Shown here piece after piece: positions 28,104-37,844 of a DNA stretch of 64,000 bases; within the stretch, counting starts at the first letter, position 1, and every line of letters begins with the position of its first letter. The notes under the pieces are model-generated. The model was not told the DNA's origin. It did not search any database and saw only the letters and a list, made by a program, of their open reading frames with translations. The stretch comes from Oscillatoriales cyanobacterium. GTDB taxonomy: Bacteria > Cyanobacteriota > Cyanobacteriia > Cyanobacteriales > Laspinemataceae. The translations under genes and the position numbers were made by a program. The stretch spans positions 124,001-188,000 of the forward strand of contig JAABRM010000003.1 of the NCBI GenBank assembly GCA_011390955.1. Direction: 5' to 3'.

Positions 28104-29765
28104 TTGTCTAAGCCACTGGTATCGAAAAAAATTGGATTCATTACGGGTGGGATCGCCTTGGCGTTATTAGGGATTCCGGCTTTGGCCTTACAGACTTCTG
28201 TGGGCGAAGCGGGGATTGACGCTCGCCGACTGCAAAATCCCCCGTATAACTTAACGGGGCGAAAAATTGGCATTGGGGCGGTAGATATTGGCAGACCCCG
28301 ACAGTTTGGCATTGATAAATCCGCGAACCGTCATCGGGAAATTCCCGTGACGCGAGTATTTTTTCAAGATAAATCCCCCAACGCCCAGGCAGCGGATGAA
28401 CCCCACAAACAACAAGCGGAGCAACACGCCGAACAAGTCGCTTCGGTGATGATTAGTTCCGATAAAAGTTTGACTGGGGTGGCCCCTGATGCGAATCTCT
28501 ATGCTACAGCGGTGGGAATGCTCCAGCGCAGCGCCCAGCCGGAGGAATGTTTGGCGGCGCAACATTTAGCCTTGCAAAATAGCGGCGATGTCCGAGCGAT
28601 TAATTTTAGTTTTGGGGAAACCCTGCGGGAAGATCCTCGCCCGAATGCGAGGCTTGATGGTAAAGCCTTGCTGACTTTGTGTGTGGATTGGTCTTCGCGA
28701 GTCCATGATGTGCTGTATGTGATTGCGGGAAACCAAGGTATGGGCGGCATTCCGATTCCTACGGATAATTACAATGGGGTGAATGTGGCTTTTACGACCC
28801 TGTATAACGGGGTGTTTAGTAAAATTGACTTGGCTAATTTAGGTACGAATTTTACTGGGGTTTTTAGTCGTTTAACCGGGTTTGAGTCCAATGTGGATAA
28901 TCGTCGGTTAATTACTCTGGCCGCGCCAGGAAGTAATCTGGAAATTATGACGATGGACGGACAAGTTACCCAAACCAGTGGCACCAGTTTTGCGGCGCCC
29001 CATGTGACGGCAACGGTGGCTTTGTTGCAAGAATATGGCGATCGCCAACTCCACCAAAAACAGCCTAACTGGACTTTTGATGCGCGTAACCCGCAAGTGA
29101 TGAAAGCAGTTTTGGTTAACTCCACCGATAAAATTAAAGATCGTGGAGATGGCAAAACTCTGGGGATGACCCGCACCATTTTTGCCAATGGTAAACAAGA
29201 CTGGCTGAGTTCCCCAGCGCACCAAGACCAAAAACTGCCCCTTGATGGGGAAATGGGTAGCGGTCAACTTAATGCTTACCGCGCTTATCAACAGTTTAGT
29301 GCCGGTCAATGGCAGCCCGATGCCCCAGTCCCGGCGATCGGTTGGAATTATCGCACGATTTCGGAAAAATCTTTTGATGACTACGTTTTAGACCAAGAGT
29401 TAGTCGCGGGGAGTTATGTCTCGATTACCCTCAACTGGAACCGTTTGGTAGAACTCAACGATGCCAACAATAATTGCCAGTACGATCTGGATGAGACTTT
29501 TACGGACAGAGGTTTAAATAATCTCGATCTATATCTGTTGAATGCCGATGAGGATCACAGTCGTCTTTCTGAGCAAGATGTGGCGAAAAAGGCAATTTGG
29601 TCTTCAGTCAGTGATGTGGATAGCTTGGAACATATTTTTTATCAAATTCCCAAAACAGGTCGTTACAAAATTCGCGTTTATTACAAGCAACGGGTGCATG
29701 AAAATACCCAGGATTATGCGATCGCCTGGTGGACTGTTCCCGCCAACTCCCGGAGGTCCGAATGA
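28104..29765 (+). CDS. Secreted S8 (subtilisin-type) serine protease
   Basis: A 553-residue exported protease. A hydrophobic signal (about residues 10-30) is followed by the catalytic Asp in GIGAVDIG, His in EQHAEQVAS, the oxyanion Asn in IAGNQGMGG and Ser in TSGTSFAAPHVTA. The C-terminal ~150 residues form a beta-rich P/pre-peptidase-like domain. The start chosen is TTG at 28104, eight bases after GAGGGAG; a TTG at 28059 would add 15 residues without a ribosome binding site. The region before the His is unusually Gln/His-rich. The next gene overlaps its stop by ATGA. Confidence 0.87.
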   Translation: MSKPLVSKKIGFITGGIALALLGIPALALQTSVGEAGIDARRLQNPPYNLTGRKIGIGAVDIGRPRQFGIDKSANRHREIPVTRVFFQDKSPNAQAADEPHKQQAEQHAEQVASVMISSDKSLTGVAPDANLYATAVGMLQRSAQPEECLAAQHLALQNSGDVRAINFSFGETLREDPRPNARLDGKALLTLCVDWSSRVHDVLYVIAGNQGMGGIPIPTDNYNGVNVAFTTLYNGVFSKIDLANLGTNFTGVFSRLTGFESNVDNRRLITLAAPGSNLEIMTMDGQVTQTSGTSFAAPHVTATVALLQEYGDRQLHQKQPNWTFDARNPQVMKAVLVNSTDKIKDRGDGKTLGMTRTIFANGKQDWLSSPAHQDQKLPLDGEMGSGQLNAYRAYQQFSAGQWQPDAPVPAIGWNYRTISEKSFDDYVLDQELVAGSYVSITLNWNRLVELNDANNNCQYDLDETFTDRGLNNLDLYLLNADEDHSRLSEQDVAKKAIWSSVSDVDSLEHIFYQIPKTGRYKIRVYYKQRVHENTQDYAIAWWTVPANSRRSE

Positions 29766-30292
29766 ACCAAAACTCTAATTCTAGCTCTAGCAAGTCGCCT
29801 CCCGCCTCAGAGTCATCGCGCCGGAATTCCCTCAGTGCCAGCGAACAGCGCGTCCGTTCTAAATATGGCATCTGGGGGATGGATGAAACCCCTGAATTGT
29901 CCAACCCCTCACCAGAGGTTGATGAAGCGCCAGACTCGGAATCAACCCACCACTTTCATCGTTCGGTGCTATTTTATTATCTAATTCCGGTGTTCGGCTT
30001 TTTTCCGTCCCTTTGGACTTTATATCGACGCCAGGGAAATAAAGAACAAATGATCGTTAGTCGATTATCTGTCACTCTCGCTTTAGCTTGGCTGCTGGGA
30101 CACTTGTTATTAGAAACCAGCGTCCAAGTTACGGAATCGATGACTTTACCACTGTTATTAGTCAGTAGCCTATTGACCTCTAGCTATTTTGTGGTAAGTG
30201 TTTGGTTGATGATTCGGATTTGGCAACGTCGCTCACTGAAAATACCAGCAATTAGTCATGTTGCCGAAGAAGTAGTGGGGCGACATTTATAA
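29762..30292 (+). CDS. Small membrane protein coupled to the subtilase
   Basis: A 176-residue protein with a Ser/Pro-rich disordered N-terminus (~80 residues) and a C-terminal membrane region with about three helices (FYYLIPVFGFFPSLWTLY, RLSVTLALAWLLGHLLL, LPLLLVSSLLTSSYFVVSVWL). Its ATG overlaps the subtilase TGA (ATGA) and is preceded by CGGAGGT, so translation is coupled. This family often accompanies cyanobacterial subtilases or LCP genes, but I do not recognise a function. An adaptor or anchor for the protease is a reasonable inference. Confidence 0.7.
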   Translation: MNQNSNSSSSKSPPASESSRRNSLSASEQRVRSKYGIWGMDETPELSNPSPEVDEAPDSESTHHFHRSVLFYYLIPVFGFFPSLWTLYRRQGNKEQMIVSRLSVTLALAWLLGHLLLETSVQVTESMTLPLLLVSSLLTSSYFVVSVWLMIRIWQRRSLKIPAISHVAEEVVGRHL

Positions 30293-30477
30293 ATGTTTGC
30301 ATCGATATCGATGGGAGCATCTTGATTTGGCTTTTCACCCAGCATCTGGTGGCACAAAGCGTGGCGATCGCTCGCCATCAGCGATCGCACACATCAGAAT
30401 TAACAGGGAACAGGTGTGCTCTTATGCAGGGGTGCTCTTGTGCAGAGGAGCCCGCCATCAGCCCGCCATCAGCCCGC

Positions 30478-30665
30478 CATCAGCGGGGGAGAACAATTAA
30501 CAATTGATAATTGACAATTGACAATTAAATAAAATTATCAATTATCAATTATCAATTATCAATTATCAATTACACCCCAACCAAAGAATCCCTACCCAAC
30601 AACCAACAACCAACAACCAACAATCAACTTGCCAACAACCAACAATCAACTTGCCAACAAACAAC
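30478..30665. repeat. GCCCGCCATCA and ATTATCA / CCAACAACCAACAA repeat block
   Basis: Three direct AGCCCGCCATC units (about 30447-30480) are followed by AACAATTGATAATTGACAATT and five ATTATCA units, then GAATCCCTACCCAACAACC and repeated CCAACAATCAACTTG. No protein is encoded. It fills most of the gap between the membrane protein and the LCP gene. Confidence 0.75.
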
Positions 30666-30734
30666 AACCAACAACCAAAAAAGGTCAACGGCGAAGCAAA
30701 TACCCATGTTTATTCTGTGTGTGTGAGGAAATCT

Positions 30735-32168
30735 GTGCCAACTAAAAACTTATCCAAACAAAAATCTCGACCAAAATCAACCGCTCAAGTGAAATATCAA
30801 AAACCTCAGAAAATCAAGCATCCAGGACGTTTGCTATGGTTGGGTTTTGGCTTATCGGGAGTGGCCTTGCTCTCGGCCACCGCAGGCGCTTTACTCGCGG
30901 TTTCCCTTTCTACAACCCCGTTAATGCAAAGCCGACTTAGCGATGCTGAAGCGTCAATATTTTCTGGAGGGAATTTAGCTGATAGCAATCTGAGATTGCC
31001 AAAGTTAACGCGACCCGTAAATATCTTAGTTTTAGGCACGAAGGTGCTCACATCAGACCTAGAAGAAGCCGAGATGACTGACGCTTCCTATTTGGAAACG
31101 GTGAATTCCGTTGAAGGTCTTTCCGATGCGATTCTGTTACTGCGATTTAACCCAGTCACAAATCAGTTAATTCCTCTTTCCATTCCTAGGGATACCCGAA
31201 CTTTAATTGAAGGGTACGGATATAGAAAAATTAACGATGCCAACCACTATGGCGGTCCGGCTACGGCGGCGAAAACCGTCAGCGAACTCCTCGGAGGGAT
31301 TCAAATCGATCGCTATATCAGAATTAATGTATTCGGCGTCGAAAAATTAGTGGATGCTTTGGGTGGGGTGAATCTGTATGTACCTCAAGATATGAAATAT
31401 CAAGATGATAGTCAGCACTTGTATATTAATCTTAAACAAGGGCAGCAGCATCTAAATGGCGAACAAGCATTACAATTCCTCCGGTTTCGCAACGATCGAT
31501 TAGGGGATATTGGTCGGATTCAACGACAACAAATTTTGCTGCGAGCGTTGGTCGATCAAAACCTAAATTTAAATACTCTTACCCGTTTACCCAAACTGTT
31601 ATCAGTGGTGAAAGATCACATTGATACCAATTTAAGCCTGGAAGAAATTGGGGCTTTGGCTGGATTTGCCGCTCAGATTTCTCATAGTGATGTCAATATG
31701 TTAATGCTTCCGGGTGATTTTAGTGACCCAAAACAGTATCAAGCCAGCTACTGGATGCCAAATTACTCAGCCATTGATAAAATGATGGCGCAACATTTTG
31801 ACTACGATCAGCATAGTGGGGGTTATCAAGAGGTTAATCCCAAGGCTTTAAGAGTAGCTATTCAAGATAGTACAGATGATTGGAGTGCGGTGGATCAATT
31901 CATCAGCAACTTGGGTAGCAAGGGCTATTGGAATGTTTATAATGCTCAATCTTGGACGGTGCCATTAGGGGTGACGCGAATTGTAGCCCAAAATGGTGAT
32001 GTTGCCAGTGCTCAGGCAATTCGCGATGAACTGGGTTTTGGCGAAGTGGTGGTAGAAAGTACCGGATCTTTGCAGTCAGATATTACGATTCAATTAGGTC
32101 AGGATTGGTTGAAAATTCAACAGGAAAGTGAAAACTTCCAGACAGAAAGGCAGTGGGATAATTGGTAA
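30735..32168 (+). CDS. LytR-CpsA-Psr family cell-wall glycopolymer ligase
   Basis: A 477-residue enzyme expected to transfer polyprenyl-phosphate-linked glycopolymers onto peptidoglycan. A basic cytoplasmic N-terminus is followed by one membrane helix (LLWLGFGLSGVALLSATAGA). The LCP domain shows the catalytic arginines in SIPRDTRTLI and LRFRNDRLGDIGRIQRQQ, plus KINDANHYGG. The C-terminal ~110 residues match the LytR_C domain. The frame extends to TTG at 30651 inside the repeat block, so GTG at 30735 (AGGA five bases upstream) was chosen. A terminator follows the stop. Confidence 0.9.
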   Translation: MPTKNLSKQKSRPKSTAQVKYQKPQKIKHPGRLLWLGFGLSGVALLSATAGALLAVSLSTTPLMQSRLSDAEASIFSGGNLADSNLRLPKLTRPVNILVLGTKVLTSDLEEAEMTDASYLETVNSVEGLSDAILLLRFNPVTNQLIPLSIPRDTRTLIEGYGYRKINDANHYGGPATAAKTVSELLGGIQIDRYIRINVFGVEKLVDALGGVNLYVPQDMKYQDDSQHLYINLKQGQQHLNGEQALQFLRFRNDRLGDIGRIQRQQILLRALVDQNLNLNTLTRLPKLLSVVKDHIDTNLSLEEIGALAGFAAQISHSDVNMLMLPGDFSDPKQYQASYWMPNYSAIDKMMAQHFDYDQHSGGYQEVNPKALRVAIQDSTDDWSAVDQFISNLGSKGYWNVYNAQSWTVPLGVTRIVAQNGDVASAQAIRDELGFGEVVVESTGSLQSDITIQLGQDWLKIQQESENFQTERQWDNW

Positions 32169-32222
32169 AAAAAATCAAGGGTTGACCGGCGTTAAATTCA
32201 CGGTCAACTCTTGATTTTTTTG
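32169..32222 (+). terminator. Terminator after the LCP gene
   Basis: AAATCAAGGGTTGACCG pairs with CGGTCAACTCTTGATTT across a 12-base loop, with one mismatch, ending in a T run. It starts at the stop codon. Confidence 0.85.
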
Positions 32223-32225
32223 AGA

Positions 32226-32472
32226 ATAGAGGAAAGAGAATAGAGAATAGAGAATAGAGGAAAGAGAATAGAGGAAAGAGAATAGAGGAAATACATAAAG
32301 TAAAAAATTAATAGTTAATAGTTAATAGTGATATTTCATTGAACTAACTTTTAACTTTTAACTTTTAACTTTTAACTTTTAACTTTTCACTTTTCACTTT
32401 TAACTTTTAACTTTTAACTTTTCACTTTTAACTTTTCACTTTTCTCTCTTCTCTCTCCTCTCTCCTCTCTCA
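32226..32472. repeat. GAATAGAGGAAAGA / TTAACTTT / TCTCCTC repeat block
   Basis: Four adjoining low-complexity arrays: AGAATAGAGGAA units, AGTTAATAGTTAATAG, at least ten TTAACTTT or TTCACTTT units, and CTCTCTCCTCTC. It lies between convergent genes and encodes nothing recognisable. Purine-rich arm and pyrimidine-rich arm are complementary in composition. Confidence 0.75.
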
Positions 32473-32480
32473 TAATGGTC

Positions 32481-33203
32481 TTAATTGAGTTGGCTGCCGG
32501 TGCCACCATCAGCAGGATCTAAGAATGGTTGAAGATTGATGCCACCGCGAGTTGTCCGCGTGGGAGCATTATTTTGTTGCCCAGGCATGGGGATGCCGAG
32601 AATATTTTCGATTTCACCGAGTACGTTGCTGTCACCGTTGCCGACTATGGCATTGACGGCATCGGTTTGTTGACCGCTGTCGGCGACAGTTAGGTTCTCA
32701 AAGACCCGATCGCGCATCAGGGTGGGATCTTCTCCTGGGGGTACAGTCAGGACAATCCGACAGTCGGAGTTTTTCTGTGTGGTGACACAAATGACGTTGT
32801 AGCCATTTTCCACTCCAACGGCCAATTCTTGTAAACCATCGGGGCGATAGAATTCTAAGCGACGGGCAATTTCCCCACAGCGGCGATCTTCTGACCAACC
32901 ACCGCCCATTGCTCTCGGTTGCGCCCATTCATAAGAGCGATCGGGCTGGCTTTGGGGATGATACATCACGGTGTAGGCATCATTGACAACTTCGCAGGTA
33001 AACCGAGCATCAGCGGTTGCTTGTCCCGGTTCTGATGGTCCTTCCGCTTCTGGTTGGGGGTTAGGAATTCGCACATTGTTCGGTCTGACTTGGGATTGGG
33101 CAATTCCACCTCCGAGCAGCAGCGCGACTCCCAGGGACATACCGATCGCTTTGACTGCTGATATGGTTGGATGATTCTGTGGTTTTAGTTTTGGTGAAGA
33201 CAT
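32481..33203 (-). CDS. COP23-domain secreted protein
   Basis: A 240-residue protein with an N-terminal hydrophobic signal (IGMSLGVALLLGGGIAQS). It has a COP23-type domain (about residues 66-170; RFTCEVVNDAYTVMYHP, GGWSEDRRCGEIARRLEFY, GYNVICVTTQ, CRIVLTV) with four conserved cysteines. COP23 was named for a circadianly oscillating membrane-associated protein in Cyanothece; the molecular function of the domain is unknown. The C-terminal ~60 residues are low-complexity, rich in Gly, Asn and Thr. Paralogues are common in cyanobacteria. Confidence 0.8.
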   Translation of the reverse strand: MSSPKLKPQNHPTISAVKAIGMSLGVALLLGGGIAQSQVRPNNVRIPNPQPEAEGPSEPGQATADARFTCEVVNDAYTVMYHPQSQPDRSYEWAQPRAMGGGWSEDRRCGEIARRLEFYRPDGLQELAVGVENGYNVICVTTQKNSDCRIVLTVPPGEDPTLMRDRVFENLTVADSGQQTDAVNAIVGNGDSNVLGEIENILGIPMPGQQNNAPTRTTRGGINLQPFLDPADGGTGSQLN

Positions 33204-33786
33204 AGAAACTCGCTCCTAATATTCTTATATTTAGATTTGATGGTTAATTGATTCCTGGGAGACGCATATTCTGTTGCCCGGTACTCCTCAATTTTTTTTC
33301 TAAATGATGATCGATTAGACTGTTTGACCCACACCTATTTTAATCGGACGTAATCCGCAGGGAAAAAGATTCCGCGATCGGGGTTTAGTTATTTCGGGAT
33401 TTGCGTTTCGGGATGAATCAAGATTGCCCCTAGGACAATTTTAGTACAAATAAAGCCAAAATATATGATTTTCAAAGATTTCTAGGCGATCGCAGACTGG
33501 ATTGACGGAAGATGATTTCCTTTGATAACATTTTAATCCATGACAGTTGATCCAGTGCGATCGGCTGAAATTCGTCTAAAATTATTTGAGAATTTTTTCC
33601 TTAAATAAGGGTGTGGGGCTGCCATCGGTCGCCATCGGCAAAACAATTATCAATTGATAATTGTTGATTATCAATTATCGATTATCGATTATCAATTATC
33701 GATTATCAATTATTCCCGCTCCCCTACACCCTACATACAACATAATAGCTAATAGCTAATAGCTTCATAATTAAGGAAGGGTGCCA
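33204..33786. other. Divergent intergenic region with ATTATC repeats
   Basis: No gene is seen. An array of ATTATCAATTATCGATT units occupies about 33645-33720. TAATAGCTAATAGCTAATAG repeats lie at about 33742-33762. The ribosome binding site AAGGAAGG of the M28 peptidase lies at 33772-33779. Confidence 0.6.
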
Positions 33787-34821
33787 ATGTCTAAAAGAAA
33801 AGTAAAAATTAAATTGCTGACGAAATCAGCCCTAATCCGTTTAACAGTTTTGCTCAGTTTGCTTGGCATTTTATCTATTTGGGGGTGGTCAATGGTTATT
33901 TTTATGCCTGGAAAAAGTTATGCCGGTGAATTGCCACCGCTAACCCCTGCGGAAGAATTATTCAAAAAAGAATTAGTCCGAGATATCCAAACAATTGCCG
34001 GGAAAATTGGCGAACATAACTATGCTTTTCCCAAGCAGTTAGCAGCCAGCGAACAGTTTATCTCGAAATCTTTAAGCGAAGCTGGCTATCAGGTTAATCG
34101 GCAAACTTATCAGATAGATGGCCAAGAATTCCACAACTTAGAAGTGGAAATTCAAGGCAGCAAAAAGCCCGATGAAATTGTGCTAATTGGGGCGCACTAT
34201 GATTCAGTGGTGGGCAGTCCTGGAGCCAATGATAACGGCAGTGGTGCGGCGGCAGTCTTAGCTTTAGCGCGGGCTTTTGTCGGAGAAAAACCCGATCGCA
34301 CTTTGCGATTTGTCGAGTTTGTAAATGAAGAACCGCCATTTTTTTGGACGGAAAATATGGGCAGTTTGGTTTATGCCAAAGGCTGTTCTGAACGGCAAGA
34401 AAATATTGTGGCGATGCTGAGTTTAGAAACAATGGGTTATTACTCTGATGCACCGGGTAGCCAACAATATCCCCTCGGTTTATTGGATACCATTTATCCA
34501 ATTACCGGGAATTTTATTGCGTTTATTGGCAATATTTCATCTGGGAATTTGGTGCGTCAAGTAGTGGGGAATTTTCGCAGTCATACCCAGTTTCCTTCCG
34601 AAGGGGCAGCGCTTCCGAGTAATGTTCCGGGGGCCGGTTGGTCCGACCATTGGGCTTTTTGGCAAATGGGTTATTCCGCTTTGATGGTGACGGATACGGC
34701 ACCTTTTCGTTATCCTCACTATCACACGATGCAAGATACCCCTGATAAAGTGGATGGCGATCGCCTAGCGCGGGTAGTGGCAGGAATTGAACGAGTGATT
34801 CATCACCTCGTCACCACCTAG
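33787..34821 (+). CDS. M28-family zinc aminopeptidase, membrane-anchored or secreted
   Basis: A 344-residue metallopeptidase. A signal or anchor helix lies at about residues 13-40. Zinc ligands and catalytic residues fit the family: His and Asp in GAHYDSVV, Asp in PGANDNGSGAAA, the Glu pair in VEFVNEEPPFF, Asp/His in GWSDHWAFW and the final His in PHYHTMQDTPDKVD. ATG at 33787 is preferred over GTG at 33781 because AAGGAAGG lies seven bases upstream. It probably trims extracytoplasmic peptides. It has no operon partner. Confidence 0.9.
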   Translation: MSKRKVKIKLLTKSALIRLTVLLSLLGILSIWGWSMVIFMPGKSYAGELPPLTPAEELFKKELVRDIQTIAGKIGEHNYAFPKQLAASEQFISKSLSEAGYQVNRQTYQIDGQEFHNLEVEIQGSKKPDEIVLIGAHYDSVVGSPGANDNGSGAAAVLALARAFVGEKPDRTLRFVEFVNEEPPFFWTENMGSLVYAKGCSERQENIVAMLSLETMGYYSDAPGSQQYPLGLLDTIYPITGNFIAFIGNISSGNLVRQVVGNFRSHTQFPSEGAALPSNVPGAGWSDHWAFWQMGYSALMVTDTAPFRYPHYHTMQDTPDKVDGDRLARVVAGIERVIHHLVTT

Positions 34822-34879
34822 TCATAGACACAAGTAGATCGGAAGATCGGAATCATTAAATTCACCGCAGACCCCATTA

Positions 34880-34955
34880 GAGTAAAGAGTAAAGAGATGC
34901 ATAGTAAAGAGTAAAGAGTAAAGATATTCTCCATTCTCTATTCTCTCTCCTCTTT
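34880..34955. repeat. GAGTAAAGAGTAAAG repeat
   Basis: AGAGTAAAG units alternate with AGATGCATAG, followed by a pyrimidine-rich CTCTATTCTCTCTCCTCTTTGC arm. It lies between convergent genes and belongs to the same AGAG/TCTC class as 32226-32472. The rest of 34822-35113 shows no gene. Confidence 0.65.
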
Positions 34956-35113
34956 GCTTCCTATATGCGGTAATCCAAGGATTTGCATCGGGGGGCAAAA
35001 AGTGCGATTAATTATCTTCACCTACTTATATAGCAATCCGTTTAGAGGTTGTGGTAGGGGTAATTTATGAATCAACCCTAGGATATAGCGGTTATTATCT
35101 GGCGGATTTGGTG

Positions 35114-36712
35114 TCAGATGTGAAAATCTATTCCCGGCATCATTTTTTCTGGGTCAATCGCTGATACATCATGTTTAGCACCCAGGAGCCAATATGTTTT
35201 CATCATGCCTTTGCCTTTGACTTCAATTAAGCCCCGTTCTTCTACTAAATAGTCTTCTGTGAGTAATTGATAGGTAGTTTCTGAGATTTGAATTTTCCCC
35301 GGTAAGCCATGAGACTCCATACGACTGGCGGTGTTGACTGCATCCCCCCATATATCGTAAATAAACTTGTTCATGCCGATGACCCCCGCCACTACTGACC
35401 CGGTATTGATGCCAATTCTCAGTTGTAATTCTGTCCAATGTTCTTGATTAAATTTAGTCATGGTGGCTTGCATGGCTAGGGCTAAATCCGCGATCGCCTG
35501 GGCATGGTTGGGGTTGGGTTCCGGTAAACCACCTCCGACCATATAAGCATCCCCAATGGTCTTAATTTTTTCCAAACCTTTGGACTGGGTGAGGCGATCG
35601 AATTGAGAAAAAATCTTGTTTAACATTAATACCAATCCTTTAGGATGAGTGCGATGGGCTAGTTCGGTAAAATTTACTAAATCCGCAAATAAAATTGTTA
35701 CTGAATCATAGCCTTCTGCAATCACTCCGGCTCCTTGTTTTAACTGTTCCGCAATGGGTTTTGGTAAAATATTTAACAGTAAATTATCGGTTTTTTCTTT
35801 TTCTCTTTCTAAGGCCGCTTCCGTGGCTTTTCGTTCCGTAATATCATGGAAAAAAACCGAAAGTCCCTCATAGGAAGGAAACACTCTCACCTCTAACCAA
35901 CGGTTGACTGCCCATTCAAAAGGTTCAAAAATTACACTCACTTGTTGACGCACTGCTTGTCGATATTGTCGTTCAAAGGTTGAACCAACTAAACCAGGGA
36001 AAACTTGCCAAATATTTTTACCGAGTAAAGCTTCCGGTTCTTTTTGGAAAATTCGGGCAGCGGCTTGATTCACATAAGTAAAATACCATTGACGATCTAA
36101 AGCAAAAAAACCATCTTTCATCCCTTCGAGCAACTCAACCACTTGTCGATCGGATGCTCTTAATTTTGCTTCTATTTGTTCATTCTGTTTAATTTGTCGC
36201 TCTAACCGAGCGATATTAATTCGCAATTCCATCTGGGTAATCACCTGGCGACCTAACAGACGTAGTGCATTTAACTGTTCTGGCGTTAATTTGCGAGGAA
36301 TTTGGTCGATCGCACATAAAGTCCCAATGGGATAACCGTCTGCGGTGACTAAAGGCGTCCCGGCATAAAAACGAATATTCGGATTGTCTGTCACTAAAGG
36401 ATTACCAGAAAAGCGATCGTCTTCACTGGCATCAGGTACGATCGTCACTTGTTCCGGTTCCAGAATTGCATGAGCACAAAATGCCAATTCTCTAGGGGTT
36501 TCGCTGGCTTCTAACCCAACTTTGGATTTAAACCATTGTCGATTTGCATCCACCAAGCTGACTAAAGCAATGGGAGTGCGACAAATTTGCGCGGCTAAAG
36601 CGGTCAGTTCATCAAAAGCTTCTTCCGGTGGAGTATCCAAGATATTGTAACTATTGAGCGCTTCTAGGCGTTCTGTTTCATTGTTTGGCAAGGGCGCTGG
36701 TTTCATGGCCAA
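35114..36712 (-). CDS. GAF-PAS class III adenylate cyclase
   Basis: A 532-residue soluble cyclase. A GAF domain (about residues 20-165; [29 protein letters not shown]) is followed by a PAS domain (about 185-305), a short coiled linker and the cyclase homology domain (about 340-510). The metal-binding Asp residues are in [10 protein letters not shown] and IGDAYMVGG. The base-selecting residues are Lys in IKTIGDAY and Asp in [15 protein letters not shown], the adenine-specific pair, so cAMP is the expected product. The transition-state Asn and Arg are present (NTASRMES). The sensed ligand is unknown. Confidence 0.92.
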   Translation of the reverse strand: MAMKPAPLPNNETERLEALNSYNILDTPPEEAFDELTALAAQICRTPIALVSLVDANRQWFKSKVGLEASETPRELAFCAHAILEPEQVTIVPDASEDDRFSGNPLVTDNPNIRFYAGTPLVTADGYPIGTLCAIDQIPRKLTPEQLNALRLLGRQVITQMELRINIARLERQIKQNEQIEAKLRASDRQVVELLEGMKDGFFALDRQWYFTYVNQAAARIFQKEPEALLGKNIWQVFPGLVGSTFERQYRQAVRQQVSVIFEPFEWAVNRWLEVRVFPSYEGLSVFFHDITERKATEAALEREKEKTDNLLLNILPKPIAEQLKQGAGVIAEGYDSVTILFADLVNFTELAHRTHPKGLVLMLNKIFSQFDRLTQSKGLEKIKTIGDAYMVGGGLPEPNPNHAQAIADLALAMQATMTKFNQEHWTELQLRIGINTGSVVAGVIGMNKFIYDIWGDAVNTASRMESHGLPGKIQISETTYQLLTEDYLVEERGLIEVKGKGMMKTYWLLGAKHDVSAIDPEKMMPGIDFHI

Positions 36713-36730
36713 ATACTAATCTCAAAAAAA

Positions 36731-36763
36731 TAAACTCGGTTTTGTTGAATAAAACCGAGTTTA
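36731..36763 (-). terminator. Terminator after the pentapeptide gene
   Basis: A perfect 13-bp stem (TAAACTCGGTTTT / AAAACCGAGTTTA) with a seven-base loop and a T run on the minus strand. It lies 37 bp past the pentapeptide stop and just before the cyclase start, so the two genes appear separately transcribed. Confidence 0.8.
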
Positions 36764-36800
36764 CTGTGAATCGAATATTCTCTGATATTTCTTCATTGAG

Positions 36801-37844
36801 TTATGCGTGAATTTTTCCACTGGGTAAGACCAGACCTTTAACCTGAGCTCCTTTGAGATTGGTTTGCATGACGTTCGCTTTGCTCAAATCAGCTTGTCTG
36901 AGATCCGCACCACTTAAGTTGGTATGCATCAGATGTGAGTGAGTCAGATTCGCTCTGATTAAATTTGCCCCACTTAAATTCGCTTGAATTAGATAAGCGC
37001 CACTTAAATTTGCCATAGTCAAATTCGCCCCACTTAAGTTTGAGCCAGTCATTAATTTTTGGCTCAGGTCAACTTGAGTTAAGTTACCCCCACTGAGGTT
37101 GATTCCCGCTAAGTTTGCCCGATTCAGGCAAGCAGTGGTCATGTCAGTGTTGCTTAAGTTGGCTTTGCTGAGATTGGCTCCCGTGAGGTTGGTTTCAGTT
37201 AAATCCGCTTGTACCAAATCAGCCCAATTCAAATGTGCTTGAGTCAAGTTAGCTTGCTTCAGGTTAGCGCTCGTCATCTTAGCGCGAGTTCCGTCAGCCC
37301 CGGTTAAGTTCGCTTGTTTAAGCTTGGCGCCGGTGAGGTTAGCTTCAATGAGCTTGACCCCACTCAGGTCTGCTTTGTTTAAGCTGGCCCCACTCAGGTT
37401 GGCTTTGGTTAAATCTGCTTGCTGAAGATTGGCGCCAATTAAGTATGCGCCATTAAAATTAGCCCCCGTGAGGTTCGCACTACTCAGGTTGGCACCGCTG
37501 ATATCCGCTTTGGGGAGGATGGCTCCCGCTAAATTCGCGCCGTTTAAATCCGCCCAGTTCAGGTGTGCTTCAGTCAAATCGGCACCCCGGAGGTCTGCAC
37601 CACTGAGGTTGGCACCACTGAGACTCGCACCTGTGAAGTTGACTTTTCTAAGATCCGCTCCACTGAGGTTCGCTTTGCTCAGGCGAACTCCGCCAAGGTA
37701 GGCTCCAGTTAAGTTAGAACCACTCAAATCGGCGCCGGTCATATTTGCCAAACCAAAATTTCTCGCGCCAGAGGCGTAGAGTTCTATCACTTCTTGAGAA
37801 GTAAAGCTTGGTCTGGATGTGGTAGTGATTAAATTAGCCGTCAT
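36801..37844 (-). CDS. Pentapeptide-repeat protein (long regular beta-helix)
   Basis: A 347-residue soluble protein made almost entirely of A(D/N)LSG(A/S)NL-type pentapeptides from about residue 35 to 335, roughly sixty repeats. It should form a right-handed quadrilateral beta-helix. A short N-terminal helix (SQEVIELYASGARNF) caps it. There is no signal peptide or catalytic motif. Function is unknown; relatives are abundant in cyanobacteria and a few mimic DNA. TTG at 37883 is a possible earlier start, but ATG at 37844 is preferred. Confidence 0.85.
   Translation of the reverse strand: MTANLITTTSRPSFTSQEVIELYASGARNFGLANMTGADLSGSNLTGAYLGGVRLSKANLSGADLRKVNFTGASLSGANLSGADLRGADLTEAHLNWADLNGANLAGAILPKADISGANLSSANLTGANFNGAYLIGANLQQADLTKANLSGASLNKADLSGVKLIEANLTGAKLKQANLTGADGTRAKMTSANLKQANLTQAHLNWADLVQADLTETNLTGANLSKANLSNTDMTTACLNRANLAGINLSGGNLTQVDLSQKLMTGSNLSGANLTMANLSGAYLIQANLSGANLIRANLTHSHLMHTNLSGADLRQADLSKANVMQTNLKGAQVKGLVLPSGKIHA

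Noticed and set aside
37429-37701. 90-residue plus-strand frame with APLKLAPVR repeats
   Set aside because: Antisense mirror of the pentapeptide repeats.
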